From Planctomycetota bacterium (GTDB lineage Bacteria > Planctomycetota > SZUA-567), in assembly GCA_020860865.1 (NCBI GenBank), contig JAJBTL010000016.1, positions 1 through 10,785 of the forward strand: a stretch of DNA of 10,785 bases. Reading direction: 5' to 3'. Made by a program: the position numbers and the translations under genes. Below the pieces are notes generated by a model. The model had not been told where the DNA came from, did no database searches, and saw nothing but the letters and a program-made list of their open reading frames with translations. Of this stretch, positions 1 through 6,373 are shown piece after piece. Positions within the stretch are counted from its first letter, which is position 1. Every line of letters starts with the position of its first letter.

Positions 1-2
1 TG

Positions 3-701
3 ACGTACTGGGATGATATCCAGAAAATGTACTCGCTCGTTCTCGGGAAGGACGACGCGCCGTTCCTTCCGGACGCGGTCAAGTCCGACGTCAAGACGAA
101 GCTGTCCCGCATCAACGACATGGTGTTTTTCGGCACGGCGCCGTCCAACCTGGCCCGCTACCACAAGGTGGAAAACGGCGAACTCCTCGGCAGCATCGCC
201 AACAAGTACCGGGTCGACTACGAATCCATCGCCCGCATCAACGGTATCGATCCGAACCGCATCCGCGCCGGCCTTGATCTCAAGCTCATCGTCGGCGATG
301 TCGAGGTTATTGTCAGGAAAAACGAACGCGATCCGGAGCGCGGTCCGAGTCTTACCTGGTTCCTGGACGGGCGCTGGGTGCGGGAATATCCGGCCTGCGT
401 CGGCGACGGCATGAAGACGCCGGCCGGGACCTACACCTTCTCGTCGAAAGACCGCTTCCCGTCCTGGGCCAATCCGGCCAACGGCCAGCTTCTTCCGAAC
501 GATCACCCGGAAAACATCCTGGGCAGCCGCTGGATGGCGATGAAGGGGATGAACACGCAGGGCCTCGGCATTCACGGAACGACGGTGGACGATTCCATCC
601 CCGGCTACACGTCGGCGGGTTGCGTCCGGCTCCACGACAAGGATGTGGAGGAGTTGTTCAGCTTTGCCCGTATCGGCGGCAAGGTGACCATTATTGAATA
701 A
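3..701 (+). CDS. LysM domain / L,D-transpeptidase (YkuD family), 5'-truncated
   Basis: A periplasmic enzyme of this family forms 3-3 cross-links in peptidoglycan or anchors proteins to it, using a catalytic cysteine. The frame is open to the left edge, so the N-terminus is missing; the first internal ATG is at 27. Counting from that Met, residues about 44-88 look like a LysM peptidoglycan-binding repeat (YHKVENGELLGSIANKYRV, then an Asn-Gly and a leucine-rich end). Residues about 92-224 are the YkuD domain, with the TPAGTY strand (131-136), IHGT containing His183, and the signature SAGCVRL with the catalytic Cys199. The order LysM then YkuD is common in envelope-acting Ldt proteins. The missing part should carry a signal peptide or anchor and perhaps helical repeats; this is inferred. 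The gene ends about 106 nt before tRNA-Val. No clear terminator follows it, only a T-rich stretch near 719-727. Confidence 0.92.
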   Translation, partial: TYWDDIQKMYSLVLGKDDAPFLPDAVKSDVKTKLSRINDMVFFGTAPSNLARYHKVENGELLGSIANKYRVDYESIARINGIDPNRIRAGLDLKLIVGDVEVIVRKNERDPERGPSLTWFLDGRWVREYPACVGDGMKTPAGTYTFSSKDRFPSWANPANGQLLPNDHPENILGSRWMAMKGMNTQGLGIHGTTVDDSIPGYTSAGCVRLHDKDVEELFSFARIGGKVTIIE

Positions 702-757
702 TGCGGGGCGGGTTTGAGAGTTTTTATTGCCTCGCGAAAAAGATTTTGAAAAACATC

Positions 758-785
758 TTGACAATTTGGCCGATAGCCATAAGAT
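758..785 (+). promoter_or_regulatory. sigma70-type promoter of tRNA-Val
   Basis: A perfect -35 TTGACA (758-763) is followed by a 16-nt spacer and a -10 TAAGAT (780-785, 4/6). Transcription would start near 792, about 16 nt before the mature tRNA end, which leaves a short 5' leader for RNase P. The surrounding sequence is AT-rich compared with the flanking genes. Confidence 0.7.
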
Positions 786-807
786 GCTCTCTCTACGAAA
801 CGGAAGT

Positions 808-884
808 GGGCGACTAGCTCAGTTGGCTAGAGCACCAGCTCGACAAGCTGGGGGTCACTGGTTCGAGCCCAGTGTCGCCCACCA
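808..884 (+). tRNA. tRNA-Val(GAC), CCA encoded, with unusual C33
   Basis: A full cloverleaf can be drawn. The acceptor stem is GGGCGAC/GTCGCCC (808-814 / 874-880). The D stem GCTC/GAGC pairs perfectly. The anticodon stem CCAGC/GCTGG encloses the 7-nt loop TCGACAA. The variable loop is GGGTC-like, and the T stem ACTGG/CCAGT encloses TTCGAGC. Discriminator A881 and a templated CCA (882-884) complete it. Loop positions 34-36 read GAC, so it decodes valine GUC/GUU; A35, C36 and A73 agree with known valine identity elements. Position 33 is C, where almost all elongator tRNAs have U. A six-T run follows directly and may help termination. The variable arm is short, which rules out reading CGA as a serine anticodon. 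Confidence 0.93.
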
Positions 885-898
885 TTTTTTCTTCGTAC

Positions 899-927
899 TT
901 GCGCTTCTGTGCACTCTCCCGTATACT
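899..927 (+). promoter_or_regulatory. possible promoter of the thrS leader
   Basis: TTGCGC (899-904, only the TTG matches consensus) is followed by an exact 17-nt spacer and TATACT (922-927, 5/6). It sits just after tRNA-Val and would start transcription near 934, giving thrS a leader of about 320 nt. The -10 is good and the -35 weak, so this is a candidate only. Read-through from the tRNA promoter is the alternative. Confidence 0.4.
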
Positions 928-933
928 TCGGTA

Positions 934-1257
934 CTGTGCCCGGCAGGGGAATGAAGGTTTTTCCTTCGTTGACCTTCCGCAAGCGCCGCCCTGGGTGGGA
1001 GCGCCCTCCCTTCCCATGGTTGAAGCAGCGGGCCGATACGGCCCGGCGCGATGGTTGCCAGGCGGATTTCTTGCCGCCGACCCGTCGCTGGAAAAGGGTG
1101 CGAGACAACGTGGATGGTACATGACGGAACCGCGTCCCCGGGACGAGGTTCCCATTTCTACAAACACGCCTTGTTCCGCTCTCCCTTTTCCCCACATTTA
1201 TATACATGCTTGTCGACCGGTTCTGCCGGCCGAGTGGAAAAGGAAACGGAACCGCCC
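934..1257 (+). promoter_or_regulatory. long hairpin-rich thrS leader, no gene seen
   Basis: I find no convincing coding region in this gap. It holds a row of potential RNA hairpins: AATGAAGG/CCTTCGTT with a T5 loop (950-970), GGGAG/CTCCC (997-1010), CGGGCC/GGCCCG (1029-1045), GGCGG/CCGCC (1061-1078), a strong composite stem (1126-1152), and TCG-CCGG/CCGG-CGA with one mismatch (1213-1233) just before the thrS ribosome site. Many bacteria control aminoacyl-tRNA synthetase genes through structured leaders, either T-boxes or the ThrRS-binding operator of Escherichia coli. The segment GGAACCGCG near 1126 resembles the T-box core, but the UGGNACC bulge is not intact. The regulatory class is therefore open. 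Confidence 0.35.
1126..1152 (+). other. strong hairpin in the thrS leader
   Basis: GGAACC (1126-1131) pairs with GGTTCC (1147-1152), and GTCC (1134-1137) with GGAC (1141-1144), around a small GC/GA internal loop and a CCG apical loop. No T tract follows, so it is not a standard intrinsic terminator. Confidence 0.5.
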
Positions 1258-3180
1258 ATGTTTACAATCAGCCTGCCGGATGGCAAATCACTCCAGTTCG
1301 AAAGACCGCTTCCCTTGTCCGAAGTGGCCGCCGCCGTGTCCAAGGACATTGCGAAAAAGGCCCTGGCCGCCACCGTCAACGGCGAAACCGTCGACCTTTC
1401 CCGTAGCGTCGATAGTGACGCCAGTGTTTCCTTTATCATGCCGGATTCTCCGGAAGGGCTGGATATTATTCGGCACTCCGGTTCGCACGTGCTTGCCGAA
1501 GCGATTATGCAACTGTTCCCCGGCACCAAGTTCGCCTACGGGCCGGCGGTGAAGGACGGGTTTTATTACGACGTCGATTCGCCGACCGTCATTACTTCGG
1601 AAGACCTGCCGAAGATTGAACGGGCGATGCAGAAAATAATCAAGGCCAACCGGCCGTTTGTCCGCCAGGAACTGACCCGGGCCGAAGCCGAGAAAAAATA
1701 CGCCGGCGACGAGTACAAGCTCGACAATATCGCCCGCGCCGACGGCGATGTCATCAGCTTCTACGAGCAGGGCGATTTTTCCGACCTGTGCCGTGGTCCG
1801 CACGTGCCGTCGACCGGAAAGATTGGCGCCGTGAAGGTCATGAGCCTGGCCGGGGCCTACTGGCACGGCGACGCCAATCAGAAACAACTCACCCGCGTGT
1901 ACGGAACCGCCTTCCCGACGCAGGACGAGTTGAAGGATTACCTGAAAAAGCTCGAGGAAGCGAAGCGCCGCGATCACCGGGTCATCGGGAAGCAAATGGA
2001 CCTCTTCTCAACCGAGCCGGATGTCGGTCCCGGGCTTATCCTCTGGCATCCGAACGGGTCGATTATCCGTCATGAAGTGGAGGCGTTCTGGAAAGAGGAG
2101 CATTTGAAGCGCGGGTATCAGCTTCTCTACACGCCGCACATCGCGTCGGAGGAAATCTACAAACGGTCCGGCCACCTCGAGAATTACGGCGACATGATGT
2201 ACAGCCCGATGGATATCGACGGCAATCCGTACCGGGCGAAGCCGATGAACTGTCCCGGCCATATCCTTATTTATAATTCCAACGTCCACAGTTACCGCGA
2301 ACTGCCGTTCCGCTGGTGCGAACTCGGCACGGTCTACCGTTACGAGCCGTCCGGCACCCTCCACGGCATGCTCCGCGTTCGCGGCTTTACCCAGGACGAC
2401 TCCCATATTTTCTGCACGCCGGAACAGGTGGAAGGCGAAATTAACGGTGTTCTCGACCTGATGGAACACATGATGAAGACCTTCGGCTATACCTACAAGG
2501 CCTTCCTTGCCACCCGTCCGGCCAAGGCCATCGGCACCGACGCCCAGTGGGAAATGGCGACGAACGCCCTTCGGGCCGTTCTCGAGCGGCGGAACATGCC
2601 GTACGAAGTGGACGAAGGCGGCGGCGTGTTTTACGGGCCGAAAATCGACATCAAACTCGTCGACGCCCTCGGCCGCGAATGGCAGGGACCAACCACGCAG
2701 CTCGATTTCAACCTGCCGGAACGGTTCAATGTCGAATATGTCGGTTCGGACAACGAGCGCCACAAGGTGGTGATGCTGCACCGGACCGTCCTTGGTTCGA
2801 TGGAGCGGTTTGTCGGCGGCCTTATCGAGCATTTCGCCGGCGACTTCCCGCTGTGGCTGGCGCCGCAGCAGGTCCGCATCCTCACCGTCACCGACGCCGC
2901 CATTCCCTATGGGAACGAAATCCTCGCCAAGCTGAAGGGCGAGGGCATCCGCGCCCATCTGGACGACCGTGGCGACAAGATTGGCGCGAAAATCCGGGAA
3001 AGCGAAATCGCCCGGGTGCCGGTCACCCTCGTTATCGGCGAGAAGGAAATGCAGTCCGGCGAAGCGGCGATGCGCCGGAGGCTGGTCGGCGACATCGGCA
3101 GCCGCCGGGTGGACGATATCATGGTTGAATTGGCGGCGGAGATTCGCGAACGGCGTTTACCGCCCCGGGCGGAAAAATAG
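1258..3180 (+). CDS. thrS: threonine--tRNA ligase
   Basis: This cytoplasmic class II synthetase charges tRNA-Thr with threonine and edits mischarged serine. The 640 residues match the usual full length. An N-terminal TGS domain (about 1-62) is followed by the editing domain with HSGSH (His73, His77) and CRGPH (Cys178, His182). The catalytic core has the three zinc/threonine ligands in their usual contexts: Cys332 in MNCPGH, His383 in DDSHIF and His508 in MLHRT. Motif 2 is near RYEPSG (361-366), and the anticodon-binding domain starts near 535. The ATG at 1258 is chosen because MFTISLPDG is the normal TGS start. AAAGGA (1239-1244) lies 13 nt upstream and ACGGA (1246-1250) 7 nt upstream. The frame stays open back to 1051, but that extension looks non-coding. 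It is the first gene of the thrS-infC-rpmI-rplT cluster. Confidence 0.98.
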   Translation: MFTISLPDGKSLQFERPLPLSEVAAAVSKDIAKKALAATVNGETVDLSRSVDSDASVSFIMPDSPEGLDIIRHSGSHVLAEAIMQLFPGTKFAYGPAVKDGFYYDVDSPTVITSEDLPKIERAMQKIIKANRPFVRQELTRAEAEKKYAGDEYKLDNIARADGDVISFYEQGDFSDLCRGPHVPSTGKIGAVKVMSLAGAYWHGDANQKQLTRVYGTAFPTQDELKDYLKKLEEAKRRDHRVIGKQMDLFSTEPDVGPGLILWHPNGSIIRHEVEAFWKEEHLKRGYQLLYTPHIASEEIYKRSGHLENYGDMMYSPMDIDGNPYRAKPMNCPGHILIYNSNVHSYRELPFRWCELGTVYRYEPSGTLHGMLRVRGFTQDDSHIFCTPEQVEGEINGVLDLMEHMMKTFGYTYKAFLATRPAKAIGTDAQWEMATNALRAVLERRNMPYEVDEGGGVFYGPKIDIKLVDALGREWQGPTTQLDFNLPERFNVEYVGSDNERHKVVMLHRTVLGSMERFVGGLIEHFAGDFPLWLAPQQVRILTVTDAAIPYGNEILAKLKGEGIRAHLDDRGDKIGAKIRESEIARVPVTLVIGEKEMQSGEAAMRRRLVGDIGSRRVDDIMVELAAEIRERRLPPRAEK

Positions 3181-3204
3181 GGCGCGGGGTGTGGGTGATT
3201 TTTT

Positions 3205-3238
3205 GATCGTCAGGGTGTCTGAAAAACATGTGACGATT
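3205..3238 (+). other. intercistronic hairpin before infC
   Basis: ATCGTCA (3206-3212) and TGACGAT (3231-3237) pair perfectly, with a flanking G-T wobble and an 18-nt loop, 13 nt before the infC Shine-Dalgarno. A T6 run (3199-3204) precedes rather than follows the stem, so it is not a terminator for thrS. It could be an RNA-processing or translation-control element. Confidence 0.4.
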
Positions 3239-3264
3239 GCTTGGCTCTTCAAAGGGGAGACTGG

Positions 3265-3978
3265 ATGACGAACAGCGGCGGCGGCAATAAAAAGGAACTG
3301 AGGCTTAACGAGCAGATTCGCAATGTGGACGAGGTCCGGCTCATTGGCGAGGACGGCGAAGCATTGGGGGTGGTTCCTTTCAACGCGGCTTTTGACCGAG
3401 CCCGGGCCGCGGAATTGGACTTGGTGGAGATATCCCCCACCGCCAAACCGCCGGTCTGCCGCATCATGGACTACGGCAAGTTCAAATACCAGCAGGCCAA
3501 GCGCGAGCACGAGCAGAAGCGGAAGCACCAGGCGTCGGAACTGAAGCAGCTCCGCATCAAGTCGTTCCGCATCGAGCCGCACGACGTCGGCATCAAGCGG
3601 AGCAAGGCGCGGGAGTTTCTCGAAGCCGGCCACCGGGTGCTGTTCATCATGATGTTCCGCGCCCGCGAACATTCTCACGCCGACCTTGGGGAACAGCTCC
3701 TCCGGGAACAGTTCTCGAAGCCGCTGTCGGACATCTCCAAGATGGACGCGGCGCCCCGGAAGGACGGCAAGAAAATGACGATGACGCTGGCGCCCTTGCC
3801 GAACCTCAAGCAGATTCTCGCCGCCCGCGAGAAGGAAGAGGTCAGGCTCCAGGCGGAAGCGGAACGCCTCGAAGCGGAAAAGCGCGCCGCCCAGGATTTG
3901 GAACGGATTACCCGTATCATACCAAAGGACGAACTCGGCGAAGTCGACGACGAGCCGATGGAAGACGACGACGAATGA
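3265..3978 (+). CDS. infC: translation initiation factor IF-3 with an acidic C-terminal tail
   Basis: IF3 binds the 30S subunit, keeps 50S away and checks the start codon and initiator tRNA. The IF3 N-domain covers about 13-82, with the conserved stretch LVEISPTAKPPVCRIMDYGK (53-72). A basic linker runs about 79-97, and the C-domain about 98-178 ends in MTMTLAP. At 237 residues it is clearly longer than the roughly 175-180 of Escherichia coli IF3. Residues 181-237 are an added tail: a charged, probably coiled-coil Glu/Arg/Ala segment (about 186-214) followed by an acidic end (GEVDDEPMEDDDE). The ATG at 3265 has a strong AAAGGGGAG (3251-3259) 5 nt upstream. An in-frame TTG at 3241 lies before that site and is rejected. 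Many bacteria use a rare AUU start for infC; here the start is an ordinary ATG. It lies 84 nt after thrS. Confidence 0.97.
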   Translation: MTNSGGGNKKELRLNEQIRNVDEVRLIGEDGEALGVVPFNAAFDRARAAELDLVEISPTAKPPVCRIMDYGKFKYQQAKREHEQKRKHQASELKQLRIKSFRIEPHDVGIKRSKAREFLEAGHRVLFIMMFRAREHSHADLGEQLLREQFSKPLSDISKMDAAPRKDGKKMTMTLAPLPNLKQILAAREKEEVRLQAEAERLEAEKRAAQDLERITRIIPKDELGEVDDEPMEDDDE

Positions 3979-4324
3979 AACGGCGCGGACGACTTTTCCT
4001 GCTGTCGTCACGTGGCAGGTAGGAGTCCATGACCGGTTGCGGCGGTGGCAGCGAATTTCGCGACGAACATACGCACGTCGATGATGGTGGTTCTTGGGCG
4101 CGGCATGGCTTGAGCGTGTGGCCTGCCGGGCTGGAATCGTTTTTTTTGAATTTGGGTTGCTCCACGATTTTTTTGTGATCAATGCGGCAAAACCGAGTAA
4201 CGGTCCGACAGGCGGAGTCGGCGCGACGTGACGGGAGACCGGGAACGGAGCGCGGACGAGAGATACCGGTGGTTCTTCGCCGGGGCCGTTTTTTTACCTG
4301 CGTGAGAGTGAAAGGAACAGAGAA
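3979..4324 (+). promoter_or_regulatory. 346-nt infC-rpmI gap, probable leader/attenuator region, no gene seen
   Basis: I see no credible gene on either strand here. Visible structure includes GACGAC/GTCGTC (3988-3993 / 4004-4009) and GGCATGGC/GCCTGCC with one bulged T (4102-4109 / 4121-4127), the latter followed 12 nt later by T8 (4140-4147). There is a further T7 tract at 4168-4174, and a terminator-like hairpin with T7 ends at 4295. In several bacteria this operon is controlled by ribosomal protein L20 binding a leader RNA. A leader placed between infC and rpmI would let L35 and L20 be tuned apart from IF3. That role is inference. Confidence 0.4.
4266..4295 (+). terminator. possible intrinsic terminator/attenuator before rpmI
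   Basis: CCGGTG (4266-4271) pairs with CGCCGG (4278-4283), including one T-G wobble, over a 6-nt loop. Five bases later comes a T7 run (4289-4295). The gap between stem and T run is longer than ideal. It lies 30 nt before rpmI, where full termination would silence L35 and L20, so conditional attenuation is the better reading. Confidence 0.35.
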
Positions 4325-4522
4325 ATGCCGAAACAGAAACCAGTCAAAGCCCTGGTGAAACGGGTGCGCGTCACCCGCACCGGCAAGGTTATGGCCAAGG
4401 GTGCCGGAGGCCGCCACAAGCGCGTCCGGAAGAGCGCGGTGCAGAAGCGTCGCCTGTCGAAGATTCGTCCGTTGGAAGGCGCGGCGGTCAAGCAGATTCG
4501 TCAAGGCCTGGGTTTGGTGTAA
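4325..4522 (+). CDS. rpmI: 50S ribosomal protein bL35
   Basis: This small, very basic protein of the large ribosomal subunit has 65 residues, the normal bL35 length. It starts MPKQKPVKALVKRVRVTRTG and keeps the family layout: an N-terminal Lys/Arg-rich segment, GKV (about 20-22), the GGRHKR patch (28-33), the KRRLSKIRPL core (41-50) and a short C-terminal helix (VKQIRQGLGLV). AAAGGA (4311-4316) lies 8 nt before the ATG. The neighbours infC and rplT confirm the call. Confidence 0.97.
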   Translation: MPKQKPVKALVKRVRVTRTGKVMAKGAGGRHKRVRKSAVQKRRLSKIRPLEGAAVKQIRQGLGLV

Positions 4523-4549
4523 TATTTCAACAGACGGAAAAATGGCACA

Positions 4550-4587
4550 ATCCGCCCGTTCCTTATAGAAAATTCGATGCGGCGGAT
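4550..4587 (+). promoter_or_regulatory. long-range stem in the rplT leader
   Basis: ATCCGCC (4550-4556) and GGCGGAT (4581-4587) are perfectly complementary, with a 24-nt AT-rich loop, and end 23 nt before the rplT start codon. The position suits control of rplT translation, for example autogenous repression by L20. No comparative support is available here. Confidence 0.4.
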
Positions 4588-4610
4588 GCAGTCTACAGTG
4601 AGTTCCTACC

Positions 4611-4970
4611 TTGGCACGTTCCACGACAGGCGTTGCTCAACATAAAAAACGCAAAGCGGCGATGAAGAAGGCCAAGGGGTTTGTCGGCGGCCGGTCCAAG
4701 CTCCGCCGAATCGCCCAGGGTGCGGTTATCCGCGCCGAAGTCTACGCCACCCACGACCGCCGCAAACGGAAAGGCGATTTCCGCCGCCTCTGGATCACCC
4801 GTATTTCGGCCGCTGTTCGCGCCCTCGACATCTCCTACAGCCGCTTCATCGAAGGGCTCGTCAAGGCGAAAATAGAACTCGACCGGAAGACCCTTTCCGA
4901 ACTCGCCATCAACGAGCCGGAAGCGTTCAAGCTCGTCGTCCAGAAGGCCAAGGCCGCCATCGGGAAGTAA
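4611..4970 (+). CDS. rplT: 50S ribosomal protein bL20, TTG start
   Basis: bL20 binds 23S rRNA early in 50S assembly and in several bacteria represses its own operon. The 119 residues match the family length. Typical segments are HKKRKAAMKKAKGFVGGRSK (11-30), the DRRKRKGDFRRLWITRI helix near 45-62, SYSRFIEG (near 75-82) and the C-terminal VQKAKAA. The start is TTG at 4611: it gives the expected MARSTTGVAQHKK, and there is no in-frame ATG or GTG before the conserved region. The nearest Shine-Dalgarno-like sequence is only GTGAG (4598-4602). The weak start and the stem upstream suggest limited or regulated translation. It is the last gene before a strong terminator. Confidence 0.97.
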   Translation: MARSTTGVAQHKKRKAAMKKAKGFVGGRSKLRRIAQGAVIRAEVYATHDRRKRKGDFRRLWITRISAAVRALDISYSRFIEGLVKAKIELDRKTLSELAINEPEAFKLVVQKAKAAIGK

Positions 4971-5006
4971 TATCGCCCGTCGGGCTGGATAGAACCGTAG
5001 TTACTT

Positions 5007-5045
5007 AAAAAAAACCGCCCCCTCGTTTGAGGGGCGGTTTTTTTT
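5007..5045. terminator. bidirectional intrinsic terminator
   Basis: A8 (5007-5014) and a GC-rich arm with CCGCCCC (5015-5021) pair with GAGGGGCGG (5029-5037) across a GTTT loop with one bulged C, followed by T8 (5038-5045). Because A8 mirrors T8, the hairpin can terminate both the rplT transcript and the converging regulator, whose stop is at 5094. Confidence 0.92.
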
Positions 5046-5093
5046 GTGTTGGGACGGATGCTTCCTGAAAGACATATTGCCTCACCGCGCACT

Positions 5094-6241
5094 TCACTCC
5101 TTCACCATCACGCCTTTTCGTTGCCGATACGCCTTCGGTGACACGCCGGTCATTTCCGTGAAGACGGCGATGAACCGCGCCACCGAGTTGAAACCGCAGT
5201 CCGTCGAGATCCGGCTGACCGGCAGGGTTGTCTCCAGGAGGAGGTGGCTGGCATGGCCGATGCGGACGCGGTGGATTTCTTCGAGAATTGACACGCCGAC
5301 GATTTTCTTGAACCGCGTTTCCAAGGTCCGCCGCGAACACTTGGCCTGGCGCACCACCTCGACGGCGCCGATGCCCTGGCGGGCGTTCTGGCGAATATAG
5401 GACAGGGCTTCGTTGACCATGATGTCGGTGGACGAGAGGAGGGTCGACGAGGCCCGTTCCACCAGCGGGAGCGGCTGGATGAGGAGGGGCGGCATGTAAT
5501 CGATGAGACCCTGCATGAGGGCGTCGAGGCGCTCGGCGGCGCGGAAGCCGATTTCGAAACGGTCGAAAGGAATGCTGGACATCGGCGGCGTCGACAGTTC
5601 GCAAAGGAGTTCCTCGTTGTCGACACTGACGAGGGCGACATCCTCCGGGATGGCGAGGCCGGCCAGGCGGCAGGCGCCGACAACGTTCATGCCGATGATG
5701 TCGTTGGCGGCCATGATGGCGAAGGGCGGCTTTTGCCGGCGGAGAAAACGCGCCAGTTCGGGGGAAAATTCAGTCGACTTCCACCAGCCTATTTTCCGTT
5801 TGAAGACAGCGATGTCGCCGTCCCGGTAGGGGGGGCGGTGGCGTCCTGGAATCCCCGGAGGCGATCGTCCGACCAGAGGGAACCGGCGGCGGCGGCGAAG
5901 CAGTAGCGGTCGTAACCGAGGCGGACGATGTGATCGCCGGCGAGACGGCCGATGGCGGCGTTGTCGTTACTGACCCGGGTGAGGTCGTCCCGCTCGACCG
6001 CTCCCGAGATATCGACAATCGGCAGGCCGGCCCGGCGCAGTTTTCGGAGTTCACCGGCGCTTTCGACGGCGGCGATAATGCCGTCGCCGTTCCAGGCGTC
6101 GATGGTCCTGATTTCGTACATCGGCCAGTAGGCGCCGAAGATGCGCCAGCCCTTGGCGTTGGCGTAACGGAGGGCGCCGTTGGCGATGCCCTGGTGGTGC
6201 ATCTGCGTCAGGCTCAGGTAGAGGGCGACGTTGTGGGGCAT
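5094..6241 (-). pseudogene. XylR-like regulator (periplasmic-binding-like + AraC HTH), frameshifted
   Basis: The family senses a sugar through a LacI/periplasmic-binding-protein-like domain and activates transcription with an AraC-type helix-turn-helix. Two pieces in different frames make up one protein. The first runs from the ATG at 6241, with GGGAGG 6 nt upstream, for 138 residues to 5828. The second continues from 5827 to 5094; its first residues YRDGDIAVFKRKIGWW join smoothly after GFQDATAPP. The break falls in G7 (5829-5835); eight bases would restore about 382 residues, close to the 392 of Escherichia coli XylR. Residues about 1-270 form the sensor domain, with VSNDNAAIGRLAGDH (90-104) and IPEDVALVSVDN. 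The last 105 or so are the HTH_18 domain (SRRTLETRFKK; GFNSVARF; GVSPKAYRQ). Without recoding, translation stops near 5789 before the DNA-binding domain. It diverges from the sugar-binding protein gene, its likely target. A sequencing error in the homopolymer is the main alternative. Confidence 0.87.
5829..5835. other. G7 homopolymer at the regulator frameshift
   Basis: On the coding strand the sequence is GCC CCC CCT ACC. The frame downstream resumes correctly only if one C is added, or if the ribosome slips back by one on the C run (C CCC CCT has the form of a slippery heptamer). This is where the sensor frame and the HTH frame meet. Confidence 0.85.
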
Positions 6242-6282
6242 GGTGGACCTCCCGCTCCGGGACGGAAAACCGCTTCCGCCTT

Positions 6283-6311
6283 ATTGTAGCGGGAACGGCG
6301 GGCGTTTTCCA
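6283..6311 (-). promoter_or_regulatory. promoter of the XylR-like regulator
   Basis: Read on the - strand: TGGAAA (-35, 4/6, at 6311-6306), an exact 17-nt spacer, and TACAAT (-10, 5/6, at 6288-6283). Transcription would begin near 6276, about 35 nt before the start codon at 6241. The direct-repeat operator lies 3 bp upstream of the -35. Confidence 0.55.
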
Positions 6312-6314
6312 CAG

Positions 6315-6350
6315 TTGCGCAAAATTGATGGAATAATTGCGTATAATTGA
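6315..6350. promoter_or_regulatory. direct-repeat operator candidate (AraC type)
   Basis: TTGCGCAAAATTGA (6315-6328) is repeated as TTGCGTATAATTGA (6337-6350), 12 of 14 identical and offset by 22 bp, about two helical turns. AraC/XylR-family dimers bind tandem half-sites with about this spacing. The pair lies in the divergent region between the regulator and the sugar-binding protein. One edge is next to the regulator's -35; the other overlaps TTGACC (6347-6352), a 5/6 match to a -35 facing the binding-protein gene, although no good -10 lies at the normal distance. The first copy also contains the palindrome TTGCGCAA. Confidence 0.6.
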
Positions 6351-6373
6351 CCGTTGCTAACCGGCTCCGCCGG

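Noticed and set aside
1110..1155. Canonical T-box riboswitch for thrS
   Set aside because: ACCGCG is present but the UGGNACC bulge is altered, no terminator T run follows, and I cannot draw a standard Stem I; kept only as a lead.
814..1197. - strand open frame covering tRNA-Val, with protein containing GDTGLEPVTPS
   Set aside because: This peptide is the well-known artefact of translating the antisense strand of a tRNA gene; the cloverleaf explains the sequence.
1051..1257. In-frame 69-codon N-terminal extension of thrS
   Set aside because: It has no family similarity, precedes the normal TGS start and overlaps the hairpin-rich leader.
2008..2958. Long - strand open frame inside thrS
   Set aside because: It is a shadow of the GC-rich thrS reading frame, has no recognisable domain, and thrS is certain here.
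3241..3264. TTG start for infC at 3241
   Set aside because: It lies upstream of the strong AAAGGGGAG site, which is correctly placed for the ATG at 3265.
3917..4624. - strand open frames across the infC-rpmI gap and rpmI
   Set aside because: They overlap certain genes, are rich in Arg/Pro/Ser as GC-rich shadows are, and resemble no family I know.
5930..6289. + strand open frame opposite the regulator
   Set aside because: It is antisense to a well-supported sensor domain and has no recognisable motif.
6315..6347. Promoter TTGCGC to TATAAT facing the binding-protein gene
   Set aside because: TATAAT is perfect but the spacer is 21 nt and no better -35 fits; the bases are better explained as part of the direct repeat.
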